From an uncultured Kiloniellaceae bacterium (GTDB lineage: Bacteria; Pseudomonadota; Alphaproteobacteria; Kiloniellales; Kiloniellaceae), in assembly GCA_947500035.1 (NCBI GenBank), contig CANMQP010000001.1:62001-126000 (forward strand): a stretch of DNA of 64,000 nucleotides. The letters are read 5' to 3'. Within the stretch, counting starts at the first letter, position 1; each line of letters opens with the position of its first letter. Below are positions 63,959-64,000 of the stretch, in pieces. The position numbers and the translations under genes are program-made. Under the pieces are notes generated by a model, which was not told where the DNA came from, did not search any database, and was given only the letters and a program-made list of their open reading frames with translations.

Positions 63959-64000
63959 TTATCCTTGGCCGCCGCCGGTCATGGTGACCGGGTTGACCAG
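63959..64000 (-). CDS. RND periplasmic adaptor (membrane fusion protein), C-terminal end
   Basis: Only the last 13 codons are visible: [13 protein letters not shown] and stop, 20 bases before the pump gene. Position and order before an RND pump gene point to the adaptor subunit; the sequence is too short to prove it. Confidence 0.6.
   Translation of the reverse strand: MVNPVTMTGGGQG

Noticed and set aside
1..64000. CRISPR array, prophage or integrative element
   Set aside because: No regularly spaced repeats, no integrase, capsid or cas-like proteins seen; the only mobile traces are the two small inverted-repeat elements.

Overview
The window reads as chromosome of a free-living, probably marine, alphaproteobacterium. 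The evidence is the block rpoZ-spoT-DUF2062-pdxJ-acpS-lepB-rnc-era-recO-parC, a GTTC-N7-GTTC SOS box of the alphaproteobacterial LexA type, bactofilin beside an M23 peptidase, GatCAB, three TRAP-transporter gene sets or fragments of them, a taurine-pyruvate aminotransferase and a DMSP-lyase-family cupin. A Rhodospirillales/Kiloniellales-type organism is a fair guess, but the sequence alone does not prove it.

Layout. 0-4 kb: end of a TRAP operon (dctQ-like, dctP-like), a GntR/FCD regulator, and tpa behind a LacI-type palindrome. 4-6.7 kb: DAHP synthase preceded by an aromatic-rich leader peptide with an attenuator, then a Bcr/CflA-type efflux pump with its own promoter, a short basic leader ORF and a terminator. 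7-10.6 kb: ATP-grasp/alpha-E pair and the N-degron transferase bpt. 11-14.6 kb: complete 2-oxoacid-type TRAP operon. 14.7-16.4 kb: cobalamin riboswitch with a lone CbiM, and bioY. 16.5-30.6 kb: conserved housekeeping block (parC to dapA). 30.8-36 kb: lytic transglycosylase, a 265-bp MITE-like element, and a HAD/dehydratase/PhyH operon. 36-38.6 kb: bactofilin and M23 peptidase (cell shape). 38.6-46 kb: accessory region with a long gene-poor spacer, a soluble PAS-PAS chemoreceptor, a GAF protein, a methyltransferase, a GlxA-type regulator, a decayed PEP-mutase gene and a DUF7002 gene. 46.2 kb: tRNA-Ser(GCU). 46.5-47.5 kb: SRAP protein and a small ORF sharing an SOS box. 47.6-52.3 kb: response regulator, histidine kinase and a divergent orphan solute-binding protein. 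52.4-54.7 kb: porin, a long spacer, and a small conserved protein followed by a hairpin element related to the MITE. 54.7-59.3 kb: Cys/Met PLP enzyme and gatCAB. 59.5-64 kb: GNAT, DMSP-lyase-like cupin and an RND pump.

The least ordinary content is regulatory. There are two leader-peptide/terminator modules back to back around aroG and the efflux gene, an SOS-controlled SRAP protein whose usual active-site His reads as Tyr, a kinase/binding-protein pair that looks like a TorS/TorT-style sensor, and two related TA-flanked inverted-repeat elements. All functions are assigned by reading protein motifs and gene order. No database search was run.
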